A stretch of 64,000 nucleotides of DNA from Dugong dugon (taxonomy: Eukaryota > Chordata > Mammalia > Sirenia > Dugongidae), in NCBI GenBank assembly GCA_030035585.1, contig CM057475.1, positions 3,605,501-3,669,500 on the forward strand, written 5' to 3'. Shown piece after piece: positions 35,310-48,425 of this stretch (positions are counted from its first letter, which is position 1; every line of letters starts with the position of its first letter). Below the pieces are notes generated by a model that worked only from the letters and a program-made list of their open reading frames with translations, made no database searches and was not told where the DNA came from. The translations under genes were made by a program, and so were the position numbers.

Positions 35310-35852
35310 CTGAGGGTCAAGTTATAAAGGAAAATTTAATAAATTTGATGGCATCAAAATTTTAAGCTGTTTTATAACAAAAGGCACCATTATTATAATT
35401 AAAAGACAAGCCATAGACTAGAAGAAAATTATATTTATTTATTTATTGTTTTTTTAGGTGTCGTCAAGTCAATTCTGACTCATAATGACCCTATGTTCCA
35501 CAGAACAAACACTGTCCGGTCCTCACAAACATTGTTATGCTTGAGCTCATTGTTGCAGCCACTGTGTCAATCCAGCTCTTCTATATAATCAGTAAGAAGG
35601 CAAATAATTAAAAAATGGTCAAAGGATGAGTGCTGACAATTAACAAAAAAGGGAATCTGATTGATATTAGACATGAAAACATATGAAGCCTCCTCTGTAA
35701 CCAAGGAAATGTAAATTAAAATGCAATGTTAGACCATTGCTTTGCATATTAAGTTTACCGACATTGAAAAGAAATTGATAGTGATAAGAGTGAGTACTGT
35801 TGGTTGGACTGTCTATGGACATAGCTTTTTGAAAGACAATGTGGCACTGTCT
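35310..35852 (+). mobile_element. Ancient L1M fragment, part 1
   Basis: A decayed L1 ORF2 C-terminal region. GATGGCATCAAAATTTTAAGC resembles the HQN/DFIKIKNF block, and AATTAAAAAATGGTCAAAGGATG corresponds to the KKWAKDMN block. It is interrupted by an RTE tail (35448-35583) and then by L1-D at about 35853. It resumes at 43691 in the same orientation and at the matching place in ORF2. Confidence 0.72.
35448..35583 (-). mobile_element. RTE-3, short 3'-end RTE fragment
   Basis: Reverse complement of the last part of the RTE elements: GTCGTCAAGTCAATTCTGAC corresponds to the terminal GTTGACTCGAGGGCACC region, and CATTGTTGCAGCCACTGTGTC corresponds to the block seen at 11884-11910. It is about 136 bp long and inserted in the ancient L1M ORF2. 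Edges are set by the return of L1M sequence. Confidence 0.75.
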
Positions 35853-36819
35853 GTTAATTTTTTTAAATTGTGCTTTAGATGGTTTACAGAGCAAACTAGT
35901 TCCTCATTAAACAATGAGTACACATATCATTTTGTGACATTGGTTGCCAACCCCACGACATGTCAACACTCTCCCCTCCTCAACCTTGGGTTCCTTATTA
36001 CCAGCTTCCTACCCCCTCCTGCCTTCTAGTCCTTGTCCCTGGGCTGGTGTGCCCATTTAGTCTCATTTTGTTTTATAGGCCTGTCTAATCTAGGGCTGAA
36101 GGGTGAACCTTAGGAGTGACTTCATTACTGACCTAAAAGGGTGTCCGGGGGCTATACTGTAGGGGTTTCTCCAGTCTCTGTCAGACCAGTAAGTCTGTTT
36201 TTTTTTTTTTGTTGTTGTTGTTAGAATTTAGTTCTACATTTTTCTCCAGCTCTGTCTGGGACCCTCTATTGTGATCCCTGTCAGAGCAGTCAGTGGTGGT
36301 AGCCGGGCACCATCTAGTTGTGCTGCACTCACTCTGGTGGAGGCTGTGGTAGTTGTGGTCCATTAGTCCTTTGGACTAATATTTCCCTTTTTTATCTTTG
36401 GTTTTCTTCATTCTTCCTTGCTCCAGACGCGGTGAGAGCGGTGGAGTTTCTTAGCTGGCTGCTCACAAGATTTTAAGACCCCCAGATGCTACTCATCAAA
36501 GTAGTATGCAGAATATTTTCTTTATAAACTCTGTTATTCCAATTGAGCTAGATGTTCCCCGAGACATGGTCCCCACAGTCCTCACCCCAGTAATTTGGTC
36601 CCTCAGGGAGTTTGGATGTGTCTATGGAGCTTTCATGACCTTGTCTTGGACAAATTGTGCTGGCTTCCCTAGTATTGTGTACTGTCTTACTCTTCATCTT
36701 CACCAAAACTACCACTTATCTACTGTCTATTTAGAGTTTTTCCTTCCCCACCCCTCCCCTCCCTCATAATTATCAAAGATAGTTTCTTTTTTGTGTGTAA
36801 ACCTTTTCATGAGTTTTTA

Positions 36820-39800
36820 TAGTAGCTGTCTCATACACTATTTGTCCTTTTGTGATTGACTTATTTCACTCAGCATAATGCCCTCCAGATTCATCTATGT
36901 TGTGAGATGCTTCACAGATTCACCATTGCTCTTTAACATTGTGTAGAATTTCATTGTGTGTATGTACCATAGTTTGTTTATTCATTCATCTGTTGATGGA
37001 CATCTAGGTTGTTTCAATCTTTTTGCTATTGTAAACAATGCTGCAGTGAACATTAGTGTGCATATGTCTATTAGTGTGATGGCTCTTATTTCTCCAGGAT
37101 ATATTCCTAGGAGTGGGATTGCTGGATCCTATGGTTATTTCTATTTCCAGCTTTGTAAGGAAGTGCCATATCGTTTTTAAAAGTGGTTGTACCATTTTGC
37201 TTTCCCGCTAGCAGTGCATAAGAGTTCCAATTTCCCCATAGCCTCTCTAACATTTGTTATTATATTTTTTTTTAATTCATGCCAGTAATATTGGAGTGAA
37301 ATGGTATCTCATTGTGGTTTTGATTTGCATTTTTCTAATGGCTAGTGATCAGGAGCATTTCCTCATGTGTCTGTTATCCACCTGAATGTCTTCTCTGGTG
37401 AAATGTCTGTTCATATCCTTTGCCCATTTTTAATTGGATTATTTGTCTTTTTGTTGTAGAGGTGTTGGATTTTTCTATAGATTTTAGAAATTAGACCTTT
37501 GTCAGATTTGTCATACCAAAATTTTTTTCCCAGTCTGTAGGTTCTCTTTTTACTCTTTTGGTGAACTCTTTTGATGAGCATAAGTGTTTAATTTTTAGAA
37601 GATCCCAGTTATCTAACTTATCTCCTGGAGTTTGTGTGTTGTTGGTTATGGTTTGTATCCTGTTACTGCCATGTATTAGGGCCTCTAGCATTGATCCTAT
37701 TTTTTCTTCTATGATCTTTATAGTTTTTGGTTTTATATTTAGGTCTTTGATCCATTTCAAATTAATTTTGTAGTATGGTGTGAGGTATGGGTCCTGTTTC
37801 ATTTTTTTGCAGATGGACATCCAGTTTTGCCAGCACCATTTGTTAAAAAGACTGTCTTTTCTCCATTTAACGGACTTTGAGCCCTTGTGGAAGATCAAGT
37901 GACTATAGGTGGATGGATTTTCATCTGGTTTCTTTATTCTATTCCATTAGTCAATTTATCTGTCATCTTACCAGTACCAGGTTATCTTGACTACCATAAC
38001 TATATAGTAGGTTCTGAGGTAATTTAGTGGGAATTTTTCTCTTTTATTCTTCTTCATTAGTGCTTTACTAATCCAGGACTTTTTCCATTTCCATATAAAA
38101 TTAGTGTTTAGTTTGTCCATCTCTTTAAAGAATGTTGTTAGTATTTGGATTGGGATTGCATTGTATTTGTAGATTGCTTTGAGTAGAATTGTCATTTTCA
38201 CAATGTTGAGTCTACCTATCCATGAGCATGGTATGTTTTTCCATTTATGTAGGTCTCTTTTGGTTTCTTGCGTTAGTGTTTTGTAGTATTCTTTGTGCAG
38301 ATGTTCTACATCCCTAGTTAGATTTATTCCTAAGTATTTTGTTTTCTTAGGGGTTATTATAAATGGTATTGTTTCCTGATTTCCTTTTTGTCATTCTTTT
38401 AATTGTTGTATAGGAATCCAACTGATTTTTATATGTTTGTCTTATATCCTGCTACTCTGCGGAATATTTCTATTAGTTCCAATAGTTTTCTTGTGTAGTC
38501 TTTTGGGTTTTCCAGGAAAATTATCATATCATCTGCAGATAGGAACAGTTTTACTTCTTCCTTACCAATTTAGATGCCCTTTAATTCTTTTTTCTTGCCT
38601 TATTACTCTAGCTAGGACTTGCAGCACAATGTTAAAAAAGAGTGGTGATAAAGGGCATCCTTGTCTTGTTCCTGTTCTCAAGGGAAATGCTTTCAGCCTC
38701 TCTCCATTAAGAATGATGTTGGTTATTGGTTTTGTATATATGTCCTTTATTATATTGAGGAATTTCCTTTCTGAACTATTTTATTGAGAGTTTTTGTCAA
38801 GAATCGGTGTTGGACTTTGTCGAATGCCTTTTCTGTGTCGATTGAGATTATCATATGATCTCTTATTTTATTTATGTGATGGATTACAATGATTGATTTT
38901 CTAGTGTTGAACCATCCTTGCATACTTGGTATGAATCTCACTTGGCTGAATTCTATTGATTAGAATTTTGTTGAGAATTTTTGCATCTCTACTCATGAAA
39001 GATATTGATTTTCTTTTTTTGTAGTTTCTTTGCCTGATTTTGGTATCAAGGTTATACTGGCTTCATAGAATGAATTCAGAAGTATTCCTTCCTTTTCTGT
39101 GTTCTGAAATAGTTTGAGTAGTACTGGTGTAAGCTCCACTCTGAATGTTTGGTAGAATTCTCCAATGAAGCCATCTGGGACAGGGCTTTTTTTTTTTTGG
39201 GGGGGGGGGAGTATTTTAGTTACCTTTTCAGTCTCTTCTCTTGTTATGGGTCTGTTCATGTTTTCAATTTCAGTTTGTGTTAGTTTTGGTAGGTAGCGTG
39301 TTTCTGGAAATTTATCCGTTTCCTCTAGGTTTTCAAATTTGGTGGAGTATAGTTTTTCTTAGTACTCTCTCATGATCCTTTTCATTTCAGTTGGGTCTGT
39401 TGTGATGTCCTTCATTTAATTTATTGTTTGGGTTATTTGCATCCTCTCGTGTTTTGTTTTGTCAGTTTGGTCAATTGTTTGTTGATTTGGTCGATCCTTT
39501 CAAAGAACCAACTTTTGGTTTTGTTGATTCTATTGTTTTTCTATTTTCTCTTTCATTTATTTCTTCTTTGATCCTATTATTTCCTTTCTTCTGGTGGTTG
39601 TGGGCTTCTTTTGCTCTTCTCTTTCTGTTTGTTTGAGTTGTGTAGCTAATGTTTCAATTTTATCTGTTTCTTCTTTTTTGACTTCTGAGCATTGCTATAA
39701 ATTGACCTCTGAGCATTACCTTTGCTGTGTCCCAAAGGTTTTTTATGATGTGTTTTCATTCGCGTTTGATTCTTAGGAAATTTTTTATTCCATCTTTGAT

Positions 39801-40590
39801 TTCGTCTTTACCTGGGGGTTTCTAAGCAAGGTGTTATTCAGTTTCCATGTAATTGATTTTTTTTTTTCCTTGCTCTTCCTGTTGTTAGTTTTTACTTTGA
39901 TAGCATTGTGATCAGAAAAGATACTTTGTATTATCTCAGTGTTTTGGTTTTTGTTGAGGGTTGCTTTGTGGACTAAGATGTGGTCTATTCTGGAGAATGT
40001 TCTGTGTGCATTAGAAAAGAATATGTCTTTGCAGCTGTTGGATGGAATGTCCTATATGTCTATGAGGTCAAGTTGGTCAATTGTGGTCTTTAGATCTTCT
40101 GTATCTTTATTAAGTTCCTTCCTAGATGTTCTGTCTTTTACAGAGTGTGGTGTGTTGAAGTCTCCTATGTCAATTTCTCTTTTCAGTGCTGTTAGAGTTT
40201 GTTTTATGTATTTTAGAGCCCTGTCTTTGGGTGCATAGATATTTATTATGGTTACGTTTTCATGAAGGAGTGTCCCTTTAATCATTATACAATGCCCTTC
40301 TTTGTCTTTTATGGTGGATTTTGTTTTAAAGTCTATTTTATCTGAGATTAGTATTGTCACTCCTGCTCTTTTTGGTAGTTGTTTGCTTGATACATTTTCT
40401 CCCATCCTTTGATTTTTAATAAACGTATGTCTTTGTTTCTAAAGTGTGTCTCTTTTAGACAGCATATTGATGGACACTGTTTTTTTGTATCCATTCTGTC
40501 ACTCTCTGTTTCTTTATAGGTGCATTTAGGCCATTTTCATTCAGTGTGATTAATGATACTTGGGAGTTTATTGCTGTCACTTTATAGTGC
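36820..40590 (-). pseudogene. L1-D ORF2
   Basis: A decayed ORF2 of normal span. The endonuclease region is open at 40052-40405 (RAGVTILISDKIDF, NIYAPKD, IGDFNTPHS). The reverse-transcriptase start at 38993-39259 reads [24 protein letters not shown], and 38750-38941 has [16 protein letters not shown] and [11 protein letters not shown]. The start codon position near 40590 reads GTG. The C-terminal reading ends at about 36820 (CMRQLL-type end). Confidence 0.9.
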
Positions 40591-41089
40591 TTTTTTTTGC
40601 GGTGCTGACGTTTTCTTTGTTCCTCTTACTCTCCTGTGCTGAATTCCTTTTGTTTGTGGATTTTTTTCCATTTCTTTCATTTTTGTAGGTTTTTCATTTA
40701 CTGAGACTTTATGTTTTTCTTCTTTACTTTGATGAGTAGGTTTGTTAACTTTCTTTGTGGTTACCTTGAAATTTACCATTATCTTCCCAGGTTTAAACAA
40801 TTATTTTATTATTTAGTGTCATCTTGATTTCCTCTCCATTTGAAAGTTCTGTACCTTCACCATTTATTACCTCTTTTATTGTTCTGAAGTGGTTATTTAC
40901 AGATTAATCTCTGTGGTTCCTTGTGGTAAATCTTTTAGCTTTGTTTTGTCCTTGAAAGTTCATTACCTAGGTTGGTATCTGGCTAATGTGGTCTTGCATT
41001 CTAGACTCAGGCTGCTGTCTGATGTTGTTGGCTCTCTAACCGAAAGACTTCCTTTAATAATTTTTATAAGTTTGGTTTAGTTTTTACAT

Positions 41090-42055
41090 ATTCGCTTTAT
41101 TTCTGTTTATCTGGAAATATCTTCATCATATTTGAGCAAGAGTTTTGCAGGATTTTTGGTTGGCATTTTTTTTTTTCTTTCAAGGTTTTATATATGTCAT
41201 CCCATTGCCTTCTTGCCTATGTTGTTTCTGTCTACTAATCAGAACTTTGTCTTATTGTTTCCCCTCTATATGTGATTTTTCATTTTTCTTGAGCTGCTCT
41301 TAGGATTCTTTGTCTTTGATTTTAGCAAATGTGATTATGATATGCCTTGGTGATTTATCCTACATGGGGTTCTCTGAGCTTTTCTTGGTTGGTCAGCATT
41401 TCATCTTTCATGATATTAGGGAAATTTTCTGTCAGCAGTTCTTGAATAATCCTCCCTGTGTTTTCCATTTTCTCCCCCATTCTGGAACTCTGATCACTCA
41501 TAAATTTTTGCTTTTGATTGTGTTCCACATTTTTCTCAGGGTTTCTTCATTTTGCTTTGTTCTTTTCCTCAAAGTGGTATCCAATGATTTGCCTTCAATT
41601 TCGTTGTTTCATACCTGCTCCTCAAACCTTCTATGACACTGTCCATTTGTGAAATCTTGTTGTTTATCTTTTGGATTTATAATTACTGTTTTTGTATGGG
41701 TTCCAGTTTTTTATTTTGACATTTTGTTCCTGTATTATTTTCCTGAATTCTTCCATTGTTTTGTCTGTCTTTTTCATGATTTTGTCTGTATTTTTCATGA
41801 TTGTGTCTATTTTTCCTCATTTTTGTCTACTTTTTCCTTCTTCTCTTGGATATCCCTGAATATTAGAGATTTGAATTCCTTATCTTGTAGTTCCAGTGCA
41901 TTTTCTTCTACTGGAAGGTCATCTGGTGCTTTATTTTGGAGGCTTACTGGAACCATCCTATCATGCTTTTTTATATGCTTCGATATTGTCTGCTGTCTTT
42001 GGGACACTCAGTAATTATTTTCTTCATTTATTGATTTTAGATTTGTTTGTTTCAT
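41090..42055 (-). pseudogene. L1-D ORF1
   Basis: ORF1 remnant with ATG at 42053-42055 (MKQTNL-like). The N-terminal piece at 41807-42007 encodes PVSLQNKAPDDLPVEENALELQDKEFKS, matching the L1-C ORF1 block. The coiled coil and RRM parts follow in broken frames to about 41090. Confidence 0.85.
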
Positions 42056-42059
42056 CCTG

Positions 42060-43690
42060 ATTTTCTGTTTTATTTGGTTATATTTGAGCAGAAGGGCTGG
42101 GTGTTCTTTGTTGTTTGCTCATCTGTGGGCACAGCACTTCTTACCATCTTGTCCAATGGGCAAGGCCAGTTTTTCAGCTGTAGTGCAGCATGGCAAGTGC
42201 AGTGGAGGAGGAGGAGGGGCTGGGATGGGTTGTATTGGGTCCTATAGAGTGGGGCTAGGGGCAGTGCAGGGCAGGTGCAGGTAGACTGTGCCTGTGCCAC
42301 TCATGGGTGTGATGCTCATCACACAGTGCAGATCAATGGGGGGAGGAGGAAAGATGTGGTGTGTGGAGCTAAGTGGGTGTAGGAAAGAAGAGAAAGAGGA
42401 AAGAGAAACAGAAGCAAAAAAAAAAAAAAAGTACAGAGGGAGCCTGCCATTGGAATGGTACAGACAAGGGGAAGCTGTGTGCCCTTGGCTTTCTAGTTGA
42501 GCAGTGTGGCACATCCCTTCAAGAAGGGACAGATATGGCACACACAGCTAGGTGTGTAAGAGAAAGGAAAGGAAGGAAGGGAGAGAGATATAAGAAACTA
42601 GATTTAAAAAATAGTAAGAGAGAAATGCACATGCAGACAGATAGTAGGGAGGAAGGAAAAGAATGAAGATAGAGAGAGACAAGAAATGGAGGAAAAAACA
42701 AGAAAAAAATGCCCCAAGGGTGCTCACTGGAACCAGTTCCCCAGCTGAGTGGCGCTGCACAGCCTGTTGAGGAGTGGAAATGTCACACAGCACCAGATGT
42801 CTGGAAGAAAGGAAGGGAGACAGAGACAAGAAACTGAGAAAAAAAAAAAAAGCCCCAAGGGAGACCTCTGGCTTTCCGGCCCAGACCGGGGAAGGGGCTC
42901 CTCAGTAGAGTGGCACTGCACAATCCATCTAGAAAAAGCAGAGATGGCACACAGCACCAGGTGTTCAGGAGAAAAGAAAAGAAGGATGGTAGAGTGAGAT
43001 AAGAAATCTAGAAAAGAAAAAAAAAGCCCCAAGGGAGCCCAGTTGTTTGGCAGGGTGGACTGGGGAAGTGGCTCCTCAGCCAAGAACACTCCACAGCCTC
43101 TCAAGAAAGAGTAGGATGGCACATGGAACAAGGTGTTCAAGAGAAAGGAAAGGAAGGAGGTGAGAGAGAGAGAAGAAACAAAAAAAAAAGCAACAACAGC
43201 AACAAAAAGAGGCACTGAAGGAGTCGGTCAGTGTGGGCAGGGCAAATTCAAGTGACAAGGAGCCTGTGTCTCCTCAGCTGAGTGACTACATCCACCAGAA
43301 AGTGGCAGAGGCTGACCAGGGGAAAGAAGGGTTGGGGATGGGAAAATGTGTATCGCTGGTTACTGGGTGCTCTGTCTCCTGCTGGGAGCTCCATGAAGCT
43401 GCCTTCCTGTACTTCTTGTCTTCCCCTCTTGGCTACTGAGGGGCCCAAGATGGCGAATCTCTGCTATGTTAACTTATAGGGGACTTCCACTCTAGAGCTC
43501 TCCTCGCTCTCTGTTCTCTATCAGTTTCTTATTCCTTTTGGCTCTTGGCTGAGTTCTTTATCCCTTCATTTGATGCTTAGTGATTCCAGGTTTGCTGTTT
43601 GTCTCTGTTTTACTTAGTTTTTTGGGTCTTTGCTGTGGAGGGACGATGTGGTGCTTCTGTCTATAGCATCATGTTGGCTCCATTCTTATC
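42060..43690 (-). promoter_or_regulatory. L1-D 5' UTR with repeated units
   Basis: The leader contains four imperfect units anchored by a GGCACA(C)AGCACCAGGTGTTC-like core at about 42532, 42778, 42942 and 43113, so spacing is about 165-245 bp. The units are purine-rich, with GAGAAAGGAAAGGAAGG and AAAAGCCCCAAGGGAG. They differ from the 266-bp units of L1-C. L1 leaders serve as internal promoters; activity of this old copy is unlikely. Confidence 0.7.
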
Positions 43691-44210
43691 TGTTAAATTT
43701 TAAATGTACATTTCTTATCTGAACATTTCTAATTCTAGATAACCATCTTAGAGCAATACTACACATCTACACAAAGAGGCAGACGTAAAGATATTCATTA
43801 CATTGTTGTGTATGAAAATAAAAATGAATAACTCCAAATGTCTACCAACAGAGAGAGTGTCACATGGAATTAGGGTATATTTGCACCATGCATGGCCATC
43901 CAGCAGTTTAGGAAAATTAAGTACTTCTATATGTTCTGATAAGGAAATATTTCCATGGAATAAGTGAAAAAAGATATTTGAAGAAAATATGTATACAATA
44001 CTATTCATTTTAAGAAAAGAAACTACATAGTCTTGAGTGTGAAAATTTATAGAAAAAAATAAACTCAAACTGATAACTCTCTTGAGGATGGGGGCCAAGG
44101 TTAGAGGTGGGAATTGGGAACGGTGGTATCAAAGGGGACTTTTGCTTTATTTGTAATTTAGAATATTTAAAAAAAATATTATATACATATATTCATATGA
44201 TTACTAAAAA
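43691..44210 (+). mobile_element. Ancient L1M fragment, part 2
   Basis: Continuation of the copy at 35310-35852 after the L1-D insertion: the end of ORF2 (GATATTCATTACATTGTTGT and AACTCCAAATGTCTACCAAC correspond to the conserved block before the ORF2 stop) and a 3' UTR with GGGGACTTTTGCTTTATTTG. Such a 3' end is typical of old mammalian L1M families. Confidence 0.75.
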
Positions 44211-45035
44211 TCAAATCTGATGGAAATTATGAGAGGAAAAGTCAGACACATCCAGGTAGGTCCATGAGAGCTGACCTTTTTGCTTTCAGAGAATGCTAGG
44301 TGGGCTGGCCCCACCCATCCCGGAGACAGAGGTGTAGCACTCAGTGACTCAGCTACCATCCCAGGTATGCCCTAGTGCTTGTTCTCCATAGCTTCCCTGC
44401 TCCACCTGGAACAATGATGCAGGTTCCTCATAGACCATGGTGCTCCCTTGAAAGAGTGCTGCTTTATTGGAGCCAGCTCTGGAGAAGATGTGGGGTACCA
44501 AGAGACCTCCCTCCCTTTTACTGCCCCCTTGAAACAAAGATGCTGACCCATCTATTTTGTCCCTCTGCCCAATGAAGGCCAGATTCCTGAAGACTTTAGA
44601 TTCACAAGAGAGACTCACAGCATAGAACAAACACACCAAAGGCAAAACTGAAAAGTAAGAGTCTGAAGAAAAACCCTTTCACCTGAACCCCATCTTTGGC
44701 CCATCTCTCTGAATCCTGACCTTCTTCTTGCCCTCCTATCACTCACCGAGAAAGTGGGTCCTTCAACACTTCTGTCTCCAGGCCCCACCCAGATTATCCG
44801 CAGGCCTGTCCCCTGAAGTCACTGTTTGTGTCTTTGCATTTGTCATCTTTAAATTGATGGGAAGTAGGAAATCCCACTATCCTCAGGACATAAAAAGGCT
44901 CACCTTGCCCCCCAACAGGACTTTGATGTAGGGCCCCATAAACTCTAGGGACAATCATCAAACCACCATGATTCATTGCAATACATTTCCCAAAACTTGA
45001 GTGGTTTTGTTTGCATTTCTGAAATAATACCTCAC
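44211..45035. other. Unique sequence, no gene recognised
   Basis: About 820 bp of mixed-composition sequence without recognisable repeats. Open frames up to 98 codons exist on both strands (for example 44349-44645), but none has a known domain, and they overlap without codon-like structure. I see no convincing exon. Confidence 0.6.
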
Positions 45036-45592
45036 ACAAAAGCACATACACACACACCACAACACACACAACACATATAGCAGACACATCACACACATAT
45101 AGTACATCACACACTAACACATACCACATGCACACACACATTACACATGTGTCATGCCACACACACACACCTTACATGCACACTGCACCATACACACTGC
45201 ACACCTGCACATAGTACATCATGCACAAGTACATACCATACATAAACACATGCTCCAAATATACCACACTGGACATACTGCACATACATCACAGGTATAC
45301 ACTCAACACACACACAACAAACACTACCTGCACAGATGCCACATCACACACACTCAGCACACATAACTACACACAACTCATATAAATGCACATAACATAT
45401 CACATATATTACACACACCACACCAATTACAGAAACACATACAACACAAACATACCACACACACACTGCATACACACACCACATACATAGACACAAACCA
45501 CATACACAGTGCACACCACACACACCCCAAAAAATCAAAAATGTACCATATACTCCAGAAACACATACTCACATACACATGGCACACACATC
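45036..45592. repeat. CA-rich simple-repeat tract
   Basis: About 550 bp made of degenerate CACA, CACAT and ACACC words with no fixed period, strongly purine/pyrimidine-alternating. The long open frames here (for example 44794-45168 and 45378-45587 on the minus strand, rich in Cys, Val and Trp) are composition artefacts. Confidence 0.9.
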
Positions 45593-46099
45593 TTTAAAAG
45601 CAGTCTTCATAAATAGTTCAGCCCAAACACTCATCAATTAAAAAAATAAAGTTCTAAAAGAAACAAAGTGTTCAATCAAGCTCAACTCACCCCCACATAA
45701 CAGCCTTTTCTATTGTCATGTGTTTAGTTCATCATTTTTCTTTCCCGAATAGGGTCTCTGTTCTACCTTTGTATAAGCAAAGCCTTACTGAACTAATTTT
45801 CCCCAAACAAGGGCAAATTCAAACAACCTCCTGGCCATCTCTCTAACTAGAAAGTTTTTCTTTCTAAAAACCGAGCATTGAGATCTGAGACGGGAAGTCA
45901 GGAGGAAGGAGGGAAATACAAGATCTGTCTTTCTTTTCAAAGCTTATTTCAGGAAAACTGTTCCATTTTTTATAATTATAGAAAAATATAAGGTCAAGGT
46001 TTTTTTCTGTGTGTTCATTTGGACACTGTTTCAGAAACTGAAAAATAACTACAGGCAAATGTAAATTGAATATACAACTAGCCAAATTCTGAACAAACA
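45593..46099. other. Unassigned AT-rich sequence
   Basis: About 500 bp between the CA-rich tract and an ancient L1M copy. I recognise no repeat or coding region. Confidence 0.45.
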
Positions 46100-47929
46100 A
46101 AACGGGAAATTATTACTGAATCAACCCACTGAAATAAAAGAAGATAAAACAGGAAATCACTAGAAACATATAAATGTAAAAGATAAAATAAGATGGTAAG
46201 ACTACGACTGAACTTACAAATTATCACATAAAAAAATAAGTGAGTTAAACTTTCCTATTCAAAGAGCAAGTATATTAGAGTGCTTCAAAAGGCAAAATTT
46301 GAATGCATCTAAAGTAAAATGAAAGTGAAAGATCACTATTTTGAGACTTAGAGATAAGCAAGTCTCTGGCAGATAAATTCAAATTTAAAGAAAGCAAGAG
46401 TAGGGACATAGATACCAAATTTAGAGGGAAAAAGAATAGTAAAAAAGCAAAAAATATTATTTTATTAATAATTTATACAACTCCAAATAAACATATGATA
46501 GTCATGAACTTTTGTATTTCAAATAATAATTTCAAAAAATTGTGCAAAAAGAAAATAGGACAAAACCATTTGGTATTAAAAAATTTTAACACATTGCACA
46601 GAATTTTGCAGATAAAAACATAAGGACATAGAAAACCTGAAATATATAATTAACAAACATGACATACTAGCTGCAAAAATAATTTTAGCCACAAAAAGAT
46701 AAAATACATTATTTGCAAATATTAATGCAATGTTTATAAATGTTGATTGTGAACTAGGCCCCCCAAAATCTTTCATAAACTCTATTTTAAATAAAACAGA
46801 AATTCTACAGGTTTTATTCTCTGACCACAATGTAATAAAATTATAAGTAATGACAAAAGGATAACAAAAATACTTAAACACATAAAAATTCTAAAACTAC
46901 TCTTTTACCAAAGGACCCATACCCAGAGCACATCAGTATGGGAGAGCGCTTCTTAAAAATGGAATTACTGCCTACTCTCCTCCAGATCCCTTAGAAGTGG
47001 TACAGGTCCTAAATGATATTATCAGACCTCGAAAGACAAGTTATTTTAAAGGATCCAAAGCATGGATGTTTACATTTTTCTTAAATTAAAATAATAATAA
47101 TGACACATAAAATCTTATGGATCACAAAACAAGTCAGATTTATTCCCTGAAATGTGGAAATAATTTAATAGTATGAAATATGTTAGTATAATTTATAACA
47201 ACGATTTATTAAAGAAAAAAGTCTAAATGATTTATCTCATTAAGAGCTTAAGTGTCAGACGATAAAATTCAATAAGTGATCTTGACTGTGCTTTCCTCAC
47301 ATTATGGAGAACATTTGTCAGAAATACCCAACCAGCATCACACTTGATGGTAAAACACAAGAGGAATCCATGGTAAACTTGGGAGTAAACTAAAGATACC
47401 CATTCTCAGTACTATGTCTTAGCTTTGCTGTATAAGTTCTAGCTACTCCAAGAAGGAAAGGGGAAAAACATAATTATTGAAAAGGAAGAAACAAAATATT
47501 TGTTATATTTAGATAAAAAGACTATCTGGAAAACCATAAATAAGAACTTAGTAGAGAGTTATCAAATGATGCGTGGGAGATAAAAACATTGAAATTATCA
47601 TAATTCTCTGCAAAGTAATCCATAAATATAAGAAAATGCCAATTAACCTCCCAACAGTATGTATTCCAAAGTTCATCTAGAAGAATAAATGCCTGAAATA
47701 GCAGTACAAATGTTGAGAAAAGAAGTAGAGTCAGAGAAAGTTTACCTTAACAGATTTCACAATTTATCATGCCATAATGCCTTCCACTGTGAAGGTGTTC
47801 ATTGAAAATGTCTCAGAAGTGCACGTGAATATATGTACGTGTGAAGGTGTTTTTTAAATGTATGAGAAAAAGATGGATTAGTCAAGGAATTTGTTGTGAC
47901 AATTTACTAATCACTTTAGGGAACCCCTC

Positions 47930-48150
47930 CCCCAAAAAACAAACAAACAAAAAACTCATTGTCATTGACTTGAATTCTGACGATAAAAACCCCATAGGAC
48001 AGAGTAGAACTGCCCAACAGGGTTTCCAAGGCTGTAAATCTTTATGGAAGCAGACTGCCACATCTTTCTCCCATGGAAGGAACGGTGGTTTTGAACTGCT
48101 GATCTTTTGGTTAGCAGCAGAGCACTTAACCACTGCGCCACCAAGACTCC
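47930..48150 (-). mobile_element. AfroSINE in ancient L1M
   Basis: A reverse-orientation copy about 220 bp long. It reads CAAACAAACAAAAAACTCATTG, AGGACAGAGTAGAACTGCC, AAATCTTTATGGAAGCAGAC and a reversed head ending GCGCCACCAAGACTCC. This longer form includes the middle segment with the CTGCCACATCTTTCTCCC block. Flanks CTTTAGGGA and TTTAAGGA may be a decayed target-site duplication. Confidence 0.92.
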
Positions 48151-48344
48151 TTAATTTAAGGAAAAATAGTTTTCCTATCTGATATCTCATACCAAAATAA
48201 ATTCCAGATGGGCTAAAATATTTTAATATTTAAAAAAAAAGAAATTGTAAAGGTAATAGAAGAAAGTATATAATGAAGTTGTGTAAAATCTAGGTAGGAA
48301 AGTTCTTTCTAAGCATGCGAGCAAAATCTGAAGTTACATAGAGA

Positions 48345-48425
48345 AAGGTAGGTAGGTATAGATAGATAGGTAGAGATGTTGGTAGGTAGCTAGGTATAGA
48401 TAGATATAGAGATATACATAGATGC
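48345..48425. repeat. TAGA/TAGG microsatellite
   Basis: An imperfect tetranucleotide tract of TAGA and TAGG words, about 80 bp, inside the ancient L1M copy. Confidence 0.85.

Larger units (their letters stand above)
35853..43690 (-). mobile_element. L1-D, full-length-type L1
   Basis: A 7.8 kb minus-strand L1. From right to left: 5' end at about 43690, 5' UTR with repeated units, ORF1 (41090-42055), ORF2 (36820-40590) and a 1 kb 3' UTR. Flanking sequence TCTGTTAATTTT on the left and TCTGTTAAATTTT on the right is read as the target-site duplication. The element split an ancient L1M copy. Both ORFs carry many stops and frameshifts, so it is inactive. Confidence 0.93.

Noticed and set aside
44349-44645. 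98-residue minus-strand open frame in unique sequence as an exon
   Set aside because: No family resemblance, no convincing splice sites, and overlapping frames on the opposite strand.
44794-45587. Cys/Val/Trp-rich minus-strand open frames as secreted peptides
   Set aside because: They are translations of a CA-rich simple repeat and have no stable sequence pattern beyond the repeat.
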